NCBI GenBank assembly: GCA_900541645.1
Contig: UQKQ01000003.1
Coordinates: forward strand, 62,001 to 126,000
From: an uncultured Collinsella sp.
Lineage (GTDB): Bacteria; Actinomycetota; Coriobacteriia; Coriobacteriales; Coriobacteriaceae
Reading direction: 5' to 3'
Length of the DNA stretch: 64,000 bases
The translations under genes and the position numbers were made by a program. The notes under the pieces were generated by a model. The model was not told the origin of the DNA and ran no database searches. It worked only from the letters and a program-made list of their open reading frames with translations. This document shows positions 41,344 to 49,890 of the stretch, in pieces (the first letter of the stretch is position 1; each line of letters begins with the position of its first letter).

Positions 41344-42488
41344 AGCGGCTGTCGCTGCAGTGGCGCATCACGTTGATGACGGCACTGCTGATATGTTCGA
41401 CCTGCGTACTTATGAATTGCCTGGTTGGCTACTCCGGCATGCGCTACATGGACTCGATTGGTGCAGAAGCGTCGGCGCACAGCAAGGTGGAGGCGGCCTC
41501 GCCCAGCTCATTTGACCCGACAAACAAAGAGCTCGACGACGCGCTGACCATCGTCGTGAACGACGCCCAAGAATCGTTTGGCGCGACGAGCTGGTATATA
41601 ACTGCGGCGGTGACGCTGCTCGGCGGCGTGCTGGCCTACTTTGTAAGCGGGCGCGCACTGCGACCGCTGCGCTTCTTTGCGACGCAAGTCGAGAGCGTGC
41701 GGCCCGACAACCTCGCTGACACAAAAATCAGCGAGGACGTGCCCTCTGAACTCAGGCGTTGCAGCGCGTCGTTTAACGACATGATTGCCCGCCTTGACGA
41801 GGGATTTTCCGCACAAAGACAGTTTACGGGCAATGCGGCGCACGAGCTGCGCACGCCACTTGCGCTCATGCAGGCCCAGGTTGAGCTTTTTTGCGCCGAG
41901 CACCCCGACGCCGACGCCGATACAGCGAGCCTGCTCGGGCTGCTGCAGGAGCAGACCGAGCGGATGACGCACATGACAAAGACCCTGCTCGAGATGAGCG
42001 AGCTGCGCAGTGTCCCTTGCAACGATGCGATTGACCTGGCGCCGATGATCGAAGAAGTACTCACGGACCTGGCGCCCCTTGCCGAGCAAAAAGACATCAC
42101 GCTTACAAGTGAGGGCGACGCGCAAACGATCGGCAGCGATACGCTAATCTATCGGCTGCTGTTCAACTTGGCCGAAAACGCCATACGTTACAGCGCGCCC
42201 AACTCGACCGTGCAAATCAACGCCTGCGCCGAAGGCGACCGCGTGCTGCTACGCGTGCGCGACCAGGGGCCGGGCATTCCCGAGCAATACCAGACGAGCA
42301 TCTTTCAGCCCTTCTTTCGCGTCGACAAATCGCGCAGCAGGGCATACGGCGGCGTGGGGCTGGGACTTGCGCTGGTCTGGGAGATTGCCGCGCTCCACGG
42401 CGGCTCCATCGAGGTCGAAGAGAGCTCGGAGCGCGGAACGACCATGCTCGTAACCCTTCCCACTCGCGCGCTCGGCTCATCAAAATAA
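41340..42488 (+). CDS. Sensor histidine kinase, partner of the preceding OmpR regulator
   Basis: 382 residues. TM1 at about 11-35, a short extracytoplasmic part (36-80), TM2 at about 85-102, a HAMP-like linker, HisKA with GNAAHELRTPLALMQAQVE (His near 170), and a HATPase with NLAENAIRYS, RDQGPGIPEQY and YGGVGLGLALVWEIAALHGG. The sensor part is too small for a ligand-binding fold, so it may read membrane state or a redox partner. It overlaps the regulator gene by 4 nt (ATGA). A composite hairpin repeat follows its stop codon. Confidence 0.94.
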   Translation: MKRLSLQWRITLMTALLICSTCVLMNCLVGYSGMRYMDSIGAEASAHSKVEAASPSSFDPTNKELDDALTIVVNDAQESFGATSWYITAAVTLLGGVLAYFVSGRALRPLRFFATQVESVRPDNLADTKISEDVPSELRRCSASFNDMIARLDEGFSAQRQFTGNAAHELRTPLALMQAQVELFCAEHPDADADTASLLGLLQEQTERMTHMTKTLLEMSELRSVPCNDAIDLAPMIEEVLTDLAPLAEQKDITLTSEGDAQTIGSDTLIYRLLFNLAENAIRYSAPNSTVQINACAEGDRVLLRVRDQGPGIPEQYQTSIFQPFFRVDKSRSRAYGGVGLGLALVWEIAALHGGSIEVEESSERGTTMLVTLPTRALGSSK

Positions 42489-42493
42489 CGAAC

Positions 42494-42571
42494 GGGACGG
42501 CACGCCGTGTGGCGCACCGTCCCGCACATATCATCGCCGATGTGACAAAGGGACTGTCCCTTCGTCACATC
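42494..42571. repeat. Composite repeat: GGGACGG hairpin plus TGTGACAAAG palindrome, copy 4
   Basis: GGGACGG...CCGTCCC (42494-42523) is a perfect 7-bp stem with inner GCACGCC/GGCGCAC pairing. It is followed by GATGTGACAAAGGGA and TCCCTTCGTCACATC (42539-42571). It begins 5 nt after the kinase stop codon and resembles 38437-38513 in both parts, so the two hairpins travel as one unit. Confidence 0.8.
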
Positions 42572-42604
42572 TGCTAGTTCTCGTCGCCTACCAGCTGAGT
42601 TAGC

Positions 42605-43585
42605 TTACTCCCACTCCACCGTACCGACGGGCTTAGGCGTGAGGTCGTAGCACACGCGGCAGATGCCGGGAACCTCGGCGGTGACGCGAGCGGTAATACG
42701 CTTGAGTAGCGCCCAGTCGAGCTCGGGAACCTCGGCAGTCATGACATCGACGGTGTTGATGCAGCGGATGATGCAGGGCCAATCGTAGGCGCGCTTGCCC
42801 TCGCGCACACCGGTTGCGCGGAAGTCGGGCACGACGGCAAAATACTGCCAGATGGTCAGACCGGCCTTGTCGATCTCCTCGCGCACGATGGCGTCGGCTT
42901 CGCGCAGCGCCTCAAGACGGTCGCGGGTGATGGCACCAAGGCAGCGGACGCCCAGGCCGGGACCGGGGAACGGCTGGCGCTCAACCATGTTCTCGGGCAG
43001 GCCGAGCTCGCGACCCACGACGCGGACCTCGTCCTTGTACAGCAGTTTGACGGGCTCGCAGAGCTCAAACTGCAGATCCTCGGGCAGACCGCCCACGTTG
43101 TGGTGAGCCTTCACGCCGTCTTGGGACTCCAGGATGTCGGGATAGATGGTGCCCTGGGCGAGGAAGCTGACCTCATCGCCAACCTTGCGGGCCTCCTCCT
43201 CGAACACGCGAATGAACTCGGCGCCGATAATCTTACGCTTGGCCTCGGGCTCCTCGACGTCCACGAGCTTGTCCAGGAAGCGATCTGTGGCGTCAACGTA
43301 AACCAGGTTGGCATCCATCTGATTCTTGAAGACGTCGACGACCTGCTCGCTCTCGCCCTTGCGCATCAGGCCGTGGTTAACATGCACGCAAATGAGCTGC
43401 TTGCCGATGGCCTTGATGAGCAGGGCCGCGACAACCGAACTGTCGACACCACCGGAAAGAGCCAGCAGGACCTTTTTGTCGCCGATCTGCTCGCGGATTG
43501 CAGCGACCTGCTCTTCGATGAACGCCTGGGCAAGTTCGGGAGTGGTGATACGTACCATGTCGTCGGGACGCTTGTTGGGATCCAT
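42605..43585 (-). CDS. GMP synthase ATP-pyrophosphatase and dimerisation domains, stand-alone (GuaA C-terminal half)
   Basis: 326 residues. The P-loop of the N-type ATP-PPase is LALSGGVDSSVVAALL (about 40-55), followed by HVNHGLMRKGESE, QGTIYPDILESQ, KAHHNVGG, RQPFPGPGLGVRCLG and the C-terminal dimerisation domain ending YDLTPKPVGTVEWE. This is the half of GuaA that adenylates XMP and aminates it to GMP. Bacterial GuaA normally carries an N-terminal class I glutamine amidotransferase of about 200 residues. It is absent here, and no such gene lies nearby. The start is firm (AAGGAGCTCTGC before ATG 43585). Ammonia must come from free NH3 or a separate subunit. Confidence 0.92.
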   Translation of the reverse strand: MDPNKRPDDMVRITTPELAQAFIEEQVAAIREQIGDKKVLLALSGGVDSSVVAALLIKAIGKQLICVHVNHGLMRKGESEQVVDVFKNQMDANLVYVDATDRFLDKLVDVEEPEAKRKIIGAEFIRVFEEEARKVGDEVSFLAQGTIYPDILESQDGVKAHHNVGGLPEDLQFELCEPVKLLYKDEVRVVGRELGLPENMVERQPFPGPGLGVRCLGAITRDRLEALREADAIVREEIDKAGLTIWQYFAVVPDFRATGVREGKRAYDWPCIIRCINTVDVMTAEVPELDWALLKRITARVTAEVPGICRVCYDLTPKPVGTVEWE

Positions 43586-43724
43586 GCAGAGCTCCTTCTC
43601 GGTTCGATGGAAATGCGCCGCGCGTATGCAGACGCACCGTCATATGACCTCATTATATGCAGAACGAGATACGTTTCCCATCGCTGCGACAGAGCTTTTT
43701 GCAGGGGCGGCAGTTTTTCTATAT

Positions 43725-43759
43725 CCCAAGGTCAGCTAGACTTCGGTAGCCACCTTGGG
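43725..43759. promoter_or_regulatory. Dyad between guaA-type gene and LuxR-type gene
   Basis: CCCAAGGT-CA-GCTA and TAGC-C-ACCTTGGG pair over 12 bp around GACTTCGG. It lies mid-way in the 297-nt divergent gap, which otherwise shows AT-rich promoter-like patches only. It could be an operator for the LuxR-type protein or an RNA hairpin. Confidence 0.4.
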
Positions 43760-43882
43760 AGCATCGCCAATAGACTCTTCCTTTATACGTTCGGCACAAT
43801 CGTAGGCGATACCCACAAATTCCAGTCCCGAGCAACAAGAGTACAATTGCTGCTAGTGTTGCCAGCTGTTGGGAGATGGAAG

Positions 43883-44887
43883 ATGGACTGCGATGGCTAC
43901 CCATGCGTTCCCATGCCGTTGATGTGCACTGCCTTTGTGCCGGGGCAGATTGACGCTGCGGTTGCAGGCATTTCCGACCCCGATTCACGCACCATCGCCA
44001 CGGCAGAAGCGCTGTACTATCGCGGACAGGCCGCCCTCGCTGCCAAAACGGCGCGCCCCTATCTTGACGCCACCGACCCCGCACTGCGCTATTCCGCATG
44101 CTTTATCTGCGGATACGCCAGTCTGTCGCTCAACCGTATCGCCGACGCCCGCCGTTGTCTTGCGGGCATCCTCGATACGCCAACTGACGAGGAATCACCC
44201 GCCGTCCACGCCACGCATATCCTGTTCACCTCGGCCGCAAACGTCCTGCTGCACCTGCCTTCCCCGTATTCTGCCGAAGAGTTTTATCCGCTTGCGGCGC
44301 ATCTGCCCGAAGGCCTGCGCCTGTTCGCCAGCTACGTGATGGCGCATGCCCTGTACCTGCGCGGCGAATATGGCCGCAGTCTGGGCATGGCGGAAAACGC
44401 CCTGATCATGAAACAGGGAAGCTATCCGATCTCGGAACTGTTCCTGCACCTGGCAGCTTCCATGGCACGCATGAGCCTCAAGGACATCGACGCCGCAAAG
44501 GCACACTTCGGAACCGCTTGGAACATTGCGCGTCCCGACGGCCTTATTGAGCTCATTGGCGAGCATCACGGCCTTTTACAGGGGCTCATCGAGGCGTGCC
44601 TAAAAACGCAATACCCTGACGACTTCGCGCGCATCATCGAGATCACGTACCGCTTCAGCTACGGCTGGCGGCGCATCCACAACCCCGATTCGGGCGAGGA
44701 CGTGGCCGACGATCTAACGACCACGGAATTCACCATGGCCATGCTCGCCTGTCGTGGGTGGACCAACGCCGAAATCGCACGCCATATGGGCGTGTCGCCG
44801 GGCACTGTTAAAAACCGCCTATCCGGCGTATATGCAAAGCTTGGCATCGGCACGCGCGCCGAGCTGGTCGCGCATATGTTGCGTTAG
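43883..44887 (+). CDS. LuxR-type transcriptional regulator with helical-repeat sensor domain
   Basis: 334 residues. The first 260 are helical and TPR-like (IATAEALYYRGQAALAAKTA, SACFICGYASLSLNRIADAR, MAENALIMKQGSYPISEL), similar to the MalT-type helical sensor but without the AAA module. The C-terminal HTH (TEFTMAMLACRGWTNAEIARHMGVSPGTVKNRLSGVYAKLGI in blocks) is clear LuxR. The ATG at 43883 follows GGGAGATGGAAG; longer in-frame starts would run antisense through guaA and are rejected. It precedes the big surface-protein gene by 157 nt on the same strand and is the likely regulator. Confidence 0.88.
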   Translation: MDCDGYPCVPMPLMCTAFVPGQIDAAVAGISDPDSRTIATAEALYYRGQAALAAKTARPYLDATDPALRYSACFICGYASLSLNRIADARRCLAGILDTPTDEESPAVHATHILFTSAANVLLHLPSPYSAEEFYPLAAHLPEGLRLFASYVMAHALYLRGEYGRSLGMAENALIMKQGSYPISELFLHLAASMARMSLKDIDAAKAHFGTAWNIARPDGLIELIGEHHGLLQGLIEACLKTQYPDDFARIIEITYRFSYGWRRIHNPDSGEDVADDLTTTEFTMAMLACRGWTNAEIARHMGVSPGTVKNRLSGVYAKLGIGTRAELVAHMLR

Positions 44888-44908
44888 CGACCGGGCTGAC
44901 CGGCGTAT

Positions 44909-44938
44909 CGAAAGCACTCCGGAGGCCTGACGCTTTCG
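44909..44938 (+). other. Short dyad between the LuxR-type gene and surface-protein gene
   Basis: CGAAAGC...GCTTTCG, 7 bp with a 16-nt loop containing CTCCGGAGG, 106 nt before the surface-protein start. It could be a weak terminator or a regulator site. Confidence 0.3.
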
Positions 44939-45044
44939 CGCGCTCAAATTGGACATTTTGGCCATCGAACGGCACTACCGCCACGGGGCACCTTCTCGCA
45001 AAATTGGATTATTTCCACCGATATTTGCGGGATGGGAGCCAAAA

Positions 45045-48000
45045 ATGCTTGATCGCCGTTCGTTACTTGTTGCCGGAGCGTCCTCGCTAGCGAGCATCAT
45101 GTTACCGCGCGTGCCGGGAAGCGCAAACGCCTTCATATTGCCGTTCGCGCCCACCGAAGCCTATGCCGACGAAAAAGACCCCTTCAGGGTGCTCGTTCTC
45201 TCGCGCACCATGTTTGGTGTGGTCGTGGTCGACGTCGCCAACAAGAATATGCCTGTCAAGGGAGCCCAGGTCACGCTCACGTCGCGCTATGCCGCAGGCA
45301 AGCAGCTCACCGCCACGACCGATGACGAAGGCACGGCCATCTTTGAGGTCGCGCCGCTTTCGGAAGGCTACGTAGACGAGGCGACGCTTCTCGACGCGTA
45401 CGACTTTAACGGCGGCATCTCCATTAGCATGGCGGGCTACCGCGATGTCGAGATTCCCCTTGCGCGTATCCAGGGCGGCACCGCCATAACCGCGCCCACG
45501 CGTCCGCTTTCCGACGGCGAGCCGTACTTTCGCCAGCTCACATTCGACGAATGGGACATCCAATACGCTGAAGCCACGTTCATGGCATTGCCGAAGAACG
45601 ACACGGCAAACGAGCAGCCCGATACGCACGCCTTTACCGTGCAGGCACGTCTGCCACAGGGTGGACAGGCAACGCTGCGCATCAACAAAGTGACGCCTGC
45701 CGCGGGCAGCTCGCCCGAAACCGTCACGCAGATCGGTCAGATCAAGGCCAGCGCATCGGGTTCGGATAATCTGGCAACGTTCACACTCGAAGACAAGTTT
45801 CTCGACGCGGCATCGGGCCTTCTGGAAGAAGGGTGCAAGCTGCGCTTTGTCCTCGACTATCAGGGCAAGACCTACACGCTCTCATCCCATATGGCCGTTG
45901 TCACCGCGCCGGCCGCAAAGTCGGAATCGGGCTCGACCACCATCATTCCCACCACTATGGACCAAGAGATCACTCCGTTTGATTTCCCAGCGGCGTTTCC
46001 CGGCATCGGCGGCAACAAGTTCACCTGCTGGATGCCCTCGTTCCCCATTCTGTTCGATTTCTCGTTTGCCGGGTACGTACTGTTTGGCGGAGGATACAAA
46101 CCAGCCAGCTATATGAACGATTCGGGCAATCCGGATCCGGAGTACTGGAAGAAGTCACCGCGTGAGTCGGGCGCCAAGCAGGCAAACCGCTACCTCGACG
46201 AGATGGAGGGGAAGTGGAATCAGTACAAGAGTATGAGTGCCGGTTCGGGTACCGATCCAAGGAACACCAAGCTGCTTCGCCATCACTGCACACTGCTGTT
46301 CACGATGGATATCGCCACGCAGCTGTACGGATCGCTCGCCTACGACTGGGTGGGCAAAACCTGGGGTGACAACAACGATCCCGCATATGGCAATATTAAG
46401 GCCCTCTTCCAAGTAAGAACCGACCTCAATTGGACTGAGCAGTTTACCCTGGGACCGGTGCCGTTTTTCCTAAACGTCAACCCCTGGGTGCTGGCAAAAC
46501 TGGCGCTCGCCGTGGGCGCCCACACGCACGGCAGCGGCGCGGCGTTTTTTAAAAACATTTCGCTCGACTATTCCAACACGTCGGGCTCGTTCACCATCCA
46601 GATCGGACTTGCCGTCACCTTTGGCGCCGGCGTTGCAGGCGTCGCTTCGTCTGCCGTGCGCGGCGCCGCATCCCTCACGCTGTTCATTGGGTACGAGAAG
46701 GCAGATGGACACCAGCTTCCGCGGCTGCGCGTAGGTGCAGACGTCGATGTCGACGTGATACTCCAGTTCGTAATGTTCAAGTGGACCACCAAGGCTTGGT
46801 CGGGGTCGTGGCCCACACTCATCGATTCGTGGAATATGTCGGTGAACAATGGCGACCAGTATGTGCTCCAGCGTTCCGAGCTCGCATTGGGTGGGGATAC
46901 GCCTTACACGCTGGATGCCCGCTTCGGCTCGGCCGGCAGCATCGAGGCGGGCGGCGTGCCGCAATTTATCGCATCGGCCACCATCGTCACCAACGCCGAG
47001 TTGCTCGCACGCGCCGAGGTTAAGGCCACTGCCGTAAACGCCGCGCCTGTCGTGCGCGATTGGGATCAAGCGGTCACGCGCATTGAGCTCGAGGCGGATT
47101 CAGAAAGCGACGACACGGGACAGATCGAGCATTTCGTCCATGCACTGGTAGAGAACGACGAAAACGCCGCGCCGATGTATGAGTACACCTACATCGGTCA
47201 GTCAACGAACGCCGTTGCGGACCCGAACGCCAATTCTGCCGGCGTGTCGGAGGACGAGCGTGGCGGCATAAAACCCTCGAGCGACAACGTGCTGTTTTCC
47301 GGCGTGCTCAGCGAAGCCCACATGAAGCTAACGATGATTGCCGGCGTAGAATGCCTGTTCCGTATCGCCTCGGTGCGCTACGGCGACAATGGCCGCTCGC
47401 GCCTGGTGGTGCACACAAAGGCAAACGGCACGTGGTCCGCTCCCACGCCCGTGGACTTTCCCCTTGGGTTTGGCGAGAACGACGTGGAGCGCGACAGCAT
47501 ATACGATTACGACTTCGACGTGGTGGAATATACGGACGGTAGAGGAAACCAGGATGCCTACGTGCTGCTGGTCTCGGGCGAGCGCCCCGCCGGCGACAAT
47601 ACTCTTTTCGATACGGCAAGCACAGCCGGTATGCTGTCCGTTGTGCGCCTGCGCATAAGTAATGACGAGATCCGCGTGGTGTCGCATGCGTCATGGCGCA
47701 GCATCTCGCGCGGCCGCCTGCAAGAGGATGGCTACCATTGCCTTCAGTGCCCGCGTATCACGGTGGGCAAGACGCTGGTCGACGGGCGCCTGTCGGGTGC
47801 CTACCTCCACCGCCGCGGAACCTCCGCAGAAAAGGCGCTCGGCAACGAGGCTGAGGTTGCGCTGGAGTGCTTTACCCTGTGGTCGGACGTTTCGGGCGAC
47901 AGCCTGACGTTCCGCCAAGTTCTCCGCTTTCCGCAAGCACCGTCGAGTATCGAGCTGGGCGAGCCCGAAAATATCAACGGCAAAATGGTGGTGCCCGTTG

Positions 48001-49412
48001 CGTACGAGACCGCAGACGGCTGCGGCTGCGCATCGTACGCCGTGATTGGCCAGTCCATTGCGGGCTGGGGCGTTATGTCACCAGACGCCATGGTACCCCG
48101 TGCGGTGCCGTGGCCACAACATTCGGGCTTTTTGGCAACCGTCAACGAGCAACTGCAGCATGTTACTTGGACGCGAGGTGCATCGGCATTTGCAACGCAG
48201 CCCGTGGGTGCCGCAGGCTGTGGCCCGGCATCGTTTAGCGTGAGCAACAACGGCAGGTGCGTGCTCTATGTAGAGAACACCGATGGCAAGGTGGGACAAA
48301 CCTACGACGAAGAAGGCAACCCGGTGGCAGTGATGGGCAAGCACTTCCGCATCTTCGCCAGCACCTTGGCAGGCGGTCTGTTCACGGAACCGTTCGTGAT
48401 GTGCGAGCTGGACCATCCCGTCGATCAAATAACGACATTTTTGACGTCGGGAGGCATGCTCTCCACGCTCGCTACGCACATTGTGAGCGCGGAGAAGAGC
48501 GAGGCAGAGCTACGCGGCATCGAAGTGCCCTTGGTAGCGTGTGCCACTCCGACGGGCGCGGTCGCCACCTCGGGCGCAGTGGTGCCCGGAGCAGCAGGCG
48601 AATCCTTCATGGTCACGGTGCGAAACGACGGCAACACCTTGCTGACCGCCGGCACGATCGATCTGTATCGAGAGGGCTCCAGCCAGCCGTTCTCCAGCGC
48701 ATCCATCGGATTCGGAGTGAACGCACGTATGGCATCGATCTACGATCCAGAGCTTGCCGAGGACGCTTCGGCCAACGACATGGCACACGTGAAGTACGCA
48801 CTCGAGACGCTGGGCGAACATTTTGCGACGCACCCGCTGGTAGCCGACAACGGCAACGCCGTGCTGGCACCGGGTTGCACGGCACAGTTCCGCATGAGCT
48901 TCGCTATCCCCGAGAGTTGGAGCGACGAAGTGGGCAAACGCGTGACGCTGTATGCGAAGGCGCGTGACCTGGTGGCGCTCGATCCCGTAACGCTCGAGGA
49001 AATTCGACCGGGTGCAAACTCGGCGCTGGGTGCCGTATTGCACGAGCTTCATGTGCCCGACGCGGCATGCGAGCGCTCAGAAGTTCAGGTCGGCGTCTGC
49101 GACAGCGCGGATACGACAGGACTTCACGACGCCCCGATGACAGCAGACGGCGACGGTGGCTCGAGTGGCGGCGGTGCTGACGAGGGCGGCGGCTCCGGCG
49201 GAAGCAGCTCCGGCAGCGGCAAGGACCACGGCAATAACAAGTGCTCCGGAAAAGCGGGCGCGCTTGCGGGCACGGGCGATGTCAACGCTCCCCTTACGGC
49301 AGCCGCTGCAGTACTCGCCGCGGCAGGCGCCGGCCTCGTCGCCTACAGCGCCCGCCGCACGGCGCTCAAAAAAGACACCGCCAATGAGACCAATTCGGAT
49401 AGGCCTCGCTAG
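45045..49412 (+). CDS. Large cell-surface protein with LPXTG-like anchor
   Basis: 1,455 residues. The N-terminus MLDRRSLLVAGASSLASIML carries an RR pair and a signal ending ANA/AYA. Residues about 45-150 form a carboxypeptidase-regulatory or prealbumin-like repeat (VVVVDVANKNMPVKGAQVTL...TDDEGTAIFEV). The long middle has several beta-rich regions; near 1180-1320 there is a CARDB/DUF11-like segment (ESFMVTVRNDGNTLLTAGTID). A Gly/Ser linker, LAGTGD, a membrane helix (AAAAVLAAAGAGLVAYS) and a basic end ARRTALKK follow, which is a sortase sorting signal with Ala in place of Pro. ATG 45045 has GGGAGCC upstream. Function unknown; perhaps adhesion or carbohydrate binding. Confidence 0.82.
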   Translation: MLDRRSLLVAGASSLASIMLPRVPGSANAFILPFAPTEAYADEKDPFRVLVLSRTMFGVVVVDVANKNMPVKGAQVTLTSRYAAGKQLTATTDDEGTAIFEVAPLSEGYVDEATLLDAYDFNGGISISMAGYRDVEIPLARIQGGTAITAPTRPLSDGEPYFRQLTFDEWDIQYAEATFMALPKNDTANEQPDTHAFTVQARLPQGGQATLRINKVTPAAGSSPETVTQIGQIKASASGSDNLATFTLEDKFLDAASGLLEEGCKLRFVLDYQGKTYTLSSHMAVVTAPAAKSESGSTTIIPTTMDQEITPFDFPAAFPGIGGNKFTCWMPSFPILFDFSFAGYVLFGGGYKPASYMNDSGNPDPEYWKKSPRESGAKQANRYLDEMEGKWNQYKSMSAGSGTDPRNTKLLRHHCTLLFTMDIATQLYGSLAYDWVGKTWGDNNDPAYGNIKALFQVRTDLNWTEQFTLGPVPFFLNVNPWVLAKLALAVGAHTHGSGAAFFKNISLDYSNTSGSFTIQIGLAVTFGAGVAGVASSAVRGAASLTLFIGYEKADGHQLPRLRVGADVDVDVILQFVMFKWTTKAWSGSWPTLIDSWNMSVNNGDQYVLQRSELALGGDTPYTLDARFGSAGSIEAGGVPQFIASATIVTNAELLARAEVKATAVNAAPVVRDWDQAVTRIELEADSESDDTGQIEHFVHALVENDENAAPMYEYTYIGQSTNAVADPNANSAGVSEDERGGIKPSSDNVLFSGVLSEAHMKLTMIAGVECLFRIASVRYGDNGRSRLVVHTKANGTWSAPTPVDFPLGFGENDVERDSIYDYDFDVVEYTDGRGNQDAYVLLVSGERPAGDNTLFDTASTAGMLSVVRLRISNDEIRVVSHASWRSISRGRLQEDGYHCLQCPRITVGKTLVDGRLSGAYLHRRGTSAEKALGNEAEVALECFTLWSDVSGDSLTFRQVLRFPQAPSSIELGEPENINGKMVVPVAYETADGCGCASYAVIGQSIAGWGVMSPDAMVPRAVPWPQHSGFLATVNEQLQHVTWTRGASAFATQPVGAAGCGPASFSVSNNGRCVLYVENTDGKVGQTYDEEGNPVAVMGKHFRIFASTLAGGLFTEPFVMCELDHPVDQITTFLTSGGMLSTLATHIVSAEKSEAELRGIEVPLVACATPTGAVATSGAVVPGAAGESFMVTVRNDGNTLLTAGTIDLYREGSSQPFSSASIGFGVNARMASIYDPELAEDASANDMAHVKYALETLGEHFATHPLVADNGNAVLAPGCTAQFRMSFAIPESWSDEVGKRVTLYAKARDLVALDPVTLEEIRPGANSALGAVLHELHVPDAACERSEVQVGVCDSADTTGLHDAPMTADGDGGSSGGGADEGGGSGGSSSGSGKDHGNNKCSGKAGALAGTGDVNAPLTAAAAVLAAAGAGLVAYSARRTALKKDTANETNSDRPR

Positions 49413-49461
49413 CTCCTAGTTACTTTTGTGAGAGACGCTGAATCGGCTCATCGAACATCAA

Positions 49462-49497
49462 AATGGGCTGGTTCTGGATACCCAGAGCCGGCCCATT
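49462..49497. terminator. Bidirectional terminator after the surface-protein gene
   Basis: AATGGGCTGGTTCTGG and CCCAGAGCCGGCCCATT pair with small bulges around ATA, giving roughly 14 bp. It lies between the surface-protein gene and the small convergent membrane-protein gene. Confidence 0.7.
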
Positions 49498-49502
49498 ACG
49501 CA

Positions 49503-49751
49503 TTAGATGTCGCCAGCGGAGTCGAGCTCGGCTTCGATCTTTGCGCGGCGCCTTTTCGCCGTGAAAAACGTTGCGCACAGGACAGCAAACGTGGCCGCGA
49601 AAATCGTCGCACCGCAGAACACGCCCGTGGCCAGATTCGCCAACCAAAAGACGCTTTCGAGCGGTACGATCTGCGCCTCAGCGATACAGCGCATTGCGGC
49701 AATAACAAGCGCGAACGCGGCGCTTATGGAAACCATGTCCGCCATCGCCAT
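49503..49751 (-). CDS. Small two-helix membrane protein (82 aa)
   Basis: Two hydrophobic segments (about 7-25, SISAAFALVIAAMRCIA, and 34-62, SVFWLANLATGVFCGATIFAATFAVLCATFF) are separated by a short polar loop, and the tail TAKRRRAKIEAELDSAGDI is positively charged and then acidic. No family is recognised. The start is uncertain because no good ribosome site precedes either ATG 49751 or ATG 49745. A terminator lies right after the stop codon, which supports a real transcript. Confidence 0.5.
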   Translation of the reverse strand: MAMADMVSISAAFALVIAAMRCIAEAQIVPLESVFWLANLATGVFCGATIFAATFAVLCATFFTAKRRRAKIEAELDSAGDI

Positions 49752-49784
49752 GTGGACATAACAATTTCGATTCGCTTTTCAATC

Positions 49785-49890
49785 TTACTCGGGCAGAACC
49801 GACTCGGTTTTGTCCGAGTAAACTCGAGCATAAACTGATTCATGCGATACAATTAACTCGGACAAAACCGAGTCGGAAGGAACCGAGTAA
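49785..49890. promoter_or_regulatory. Nested 100-bp dyad directly before the AAA ATPase start codon
   Basis: CCGACTCGGTTTTGTCCGAGT (49799-49819) in two overlapping parts is the exact reverse complement of 49856-49876 (21 bp). Outside it TTACTCGG (49785-49792) pairs with CCGAGTAA (49883-49890) at the same distance. Each inner arm is itself a dyad (ACTCGG...CCGAGT). The outer right arm abuts the GTG start, and GGAAGGAA lies in the unpaired bulge between arms. This could be a large operator or an mRNA fold gating translation. Confidence 0.8.
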
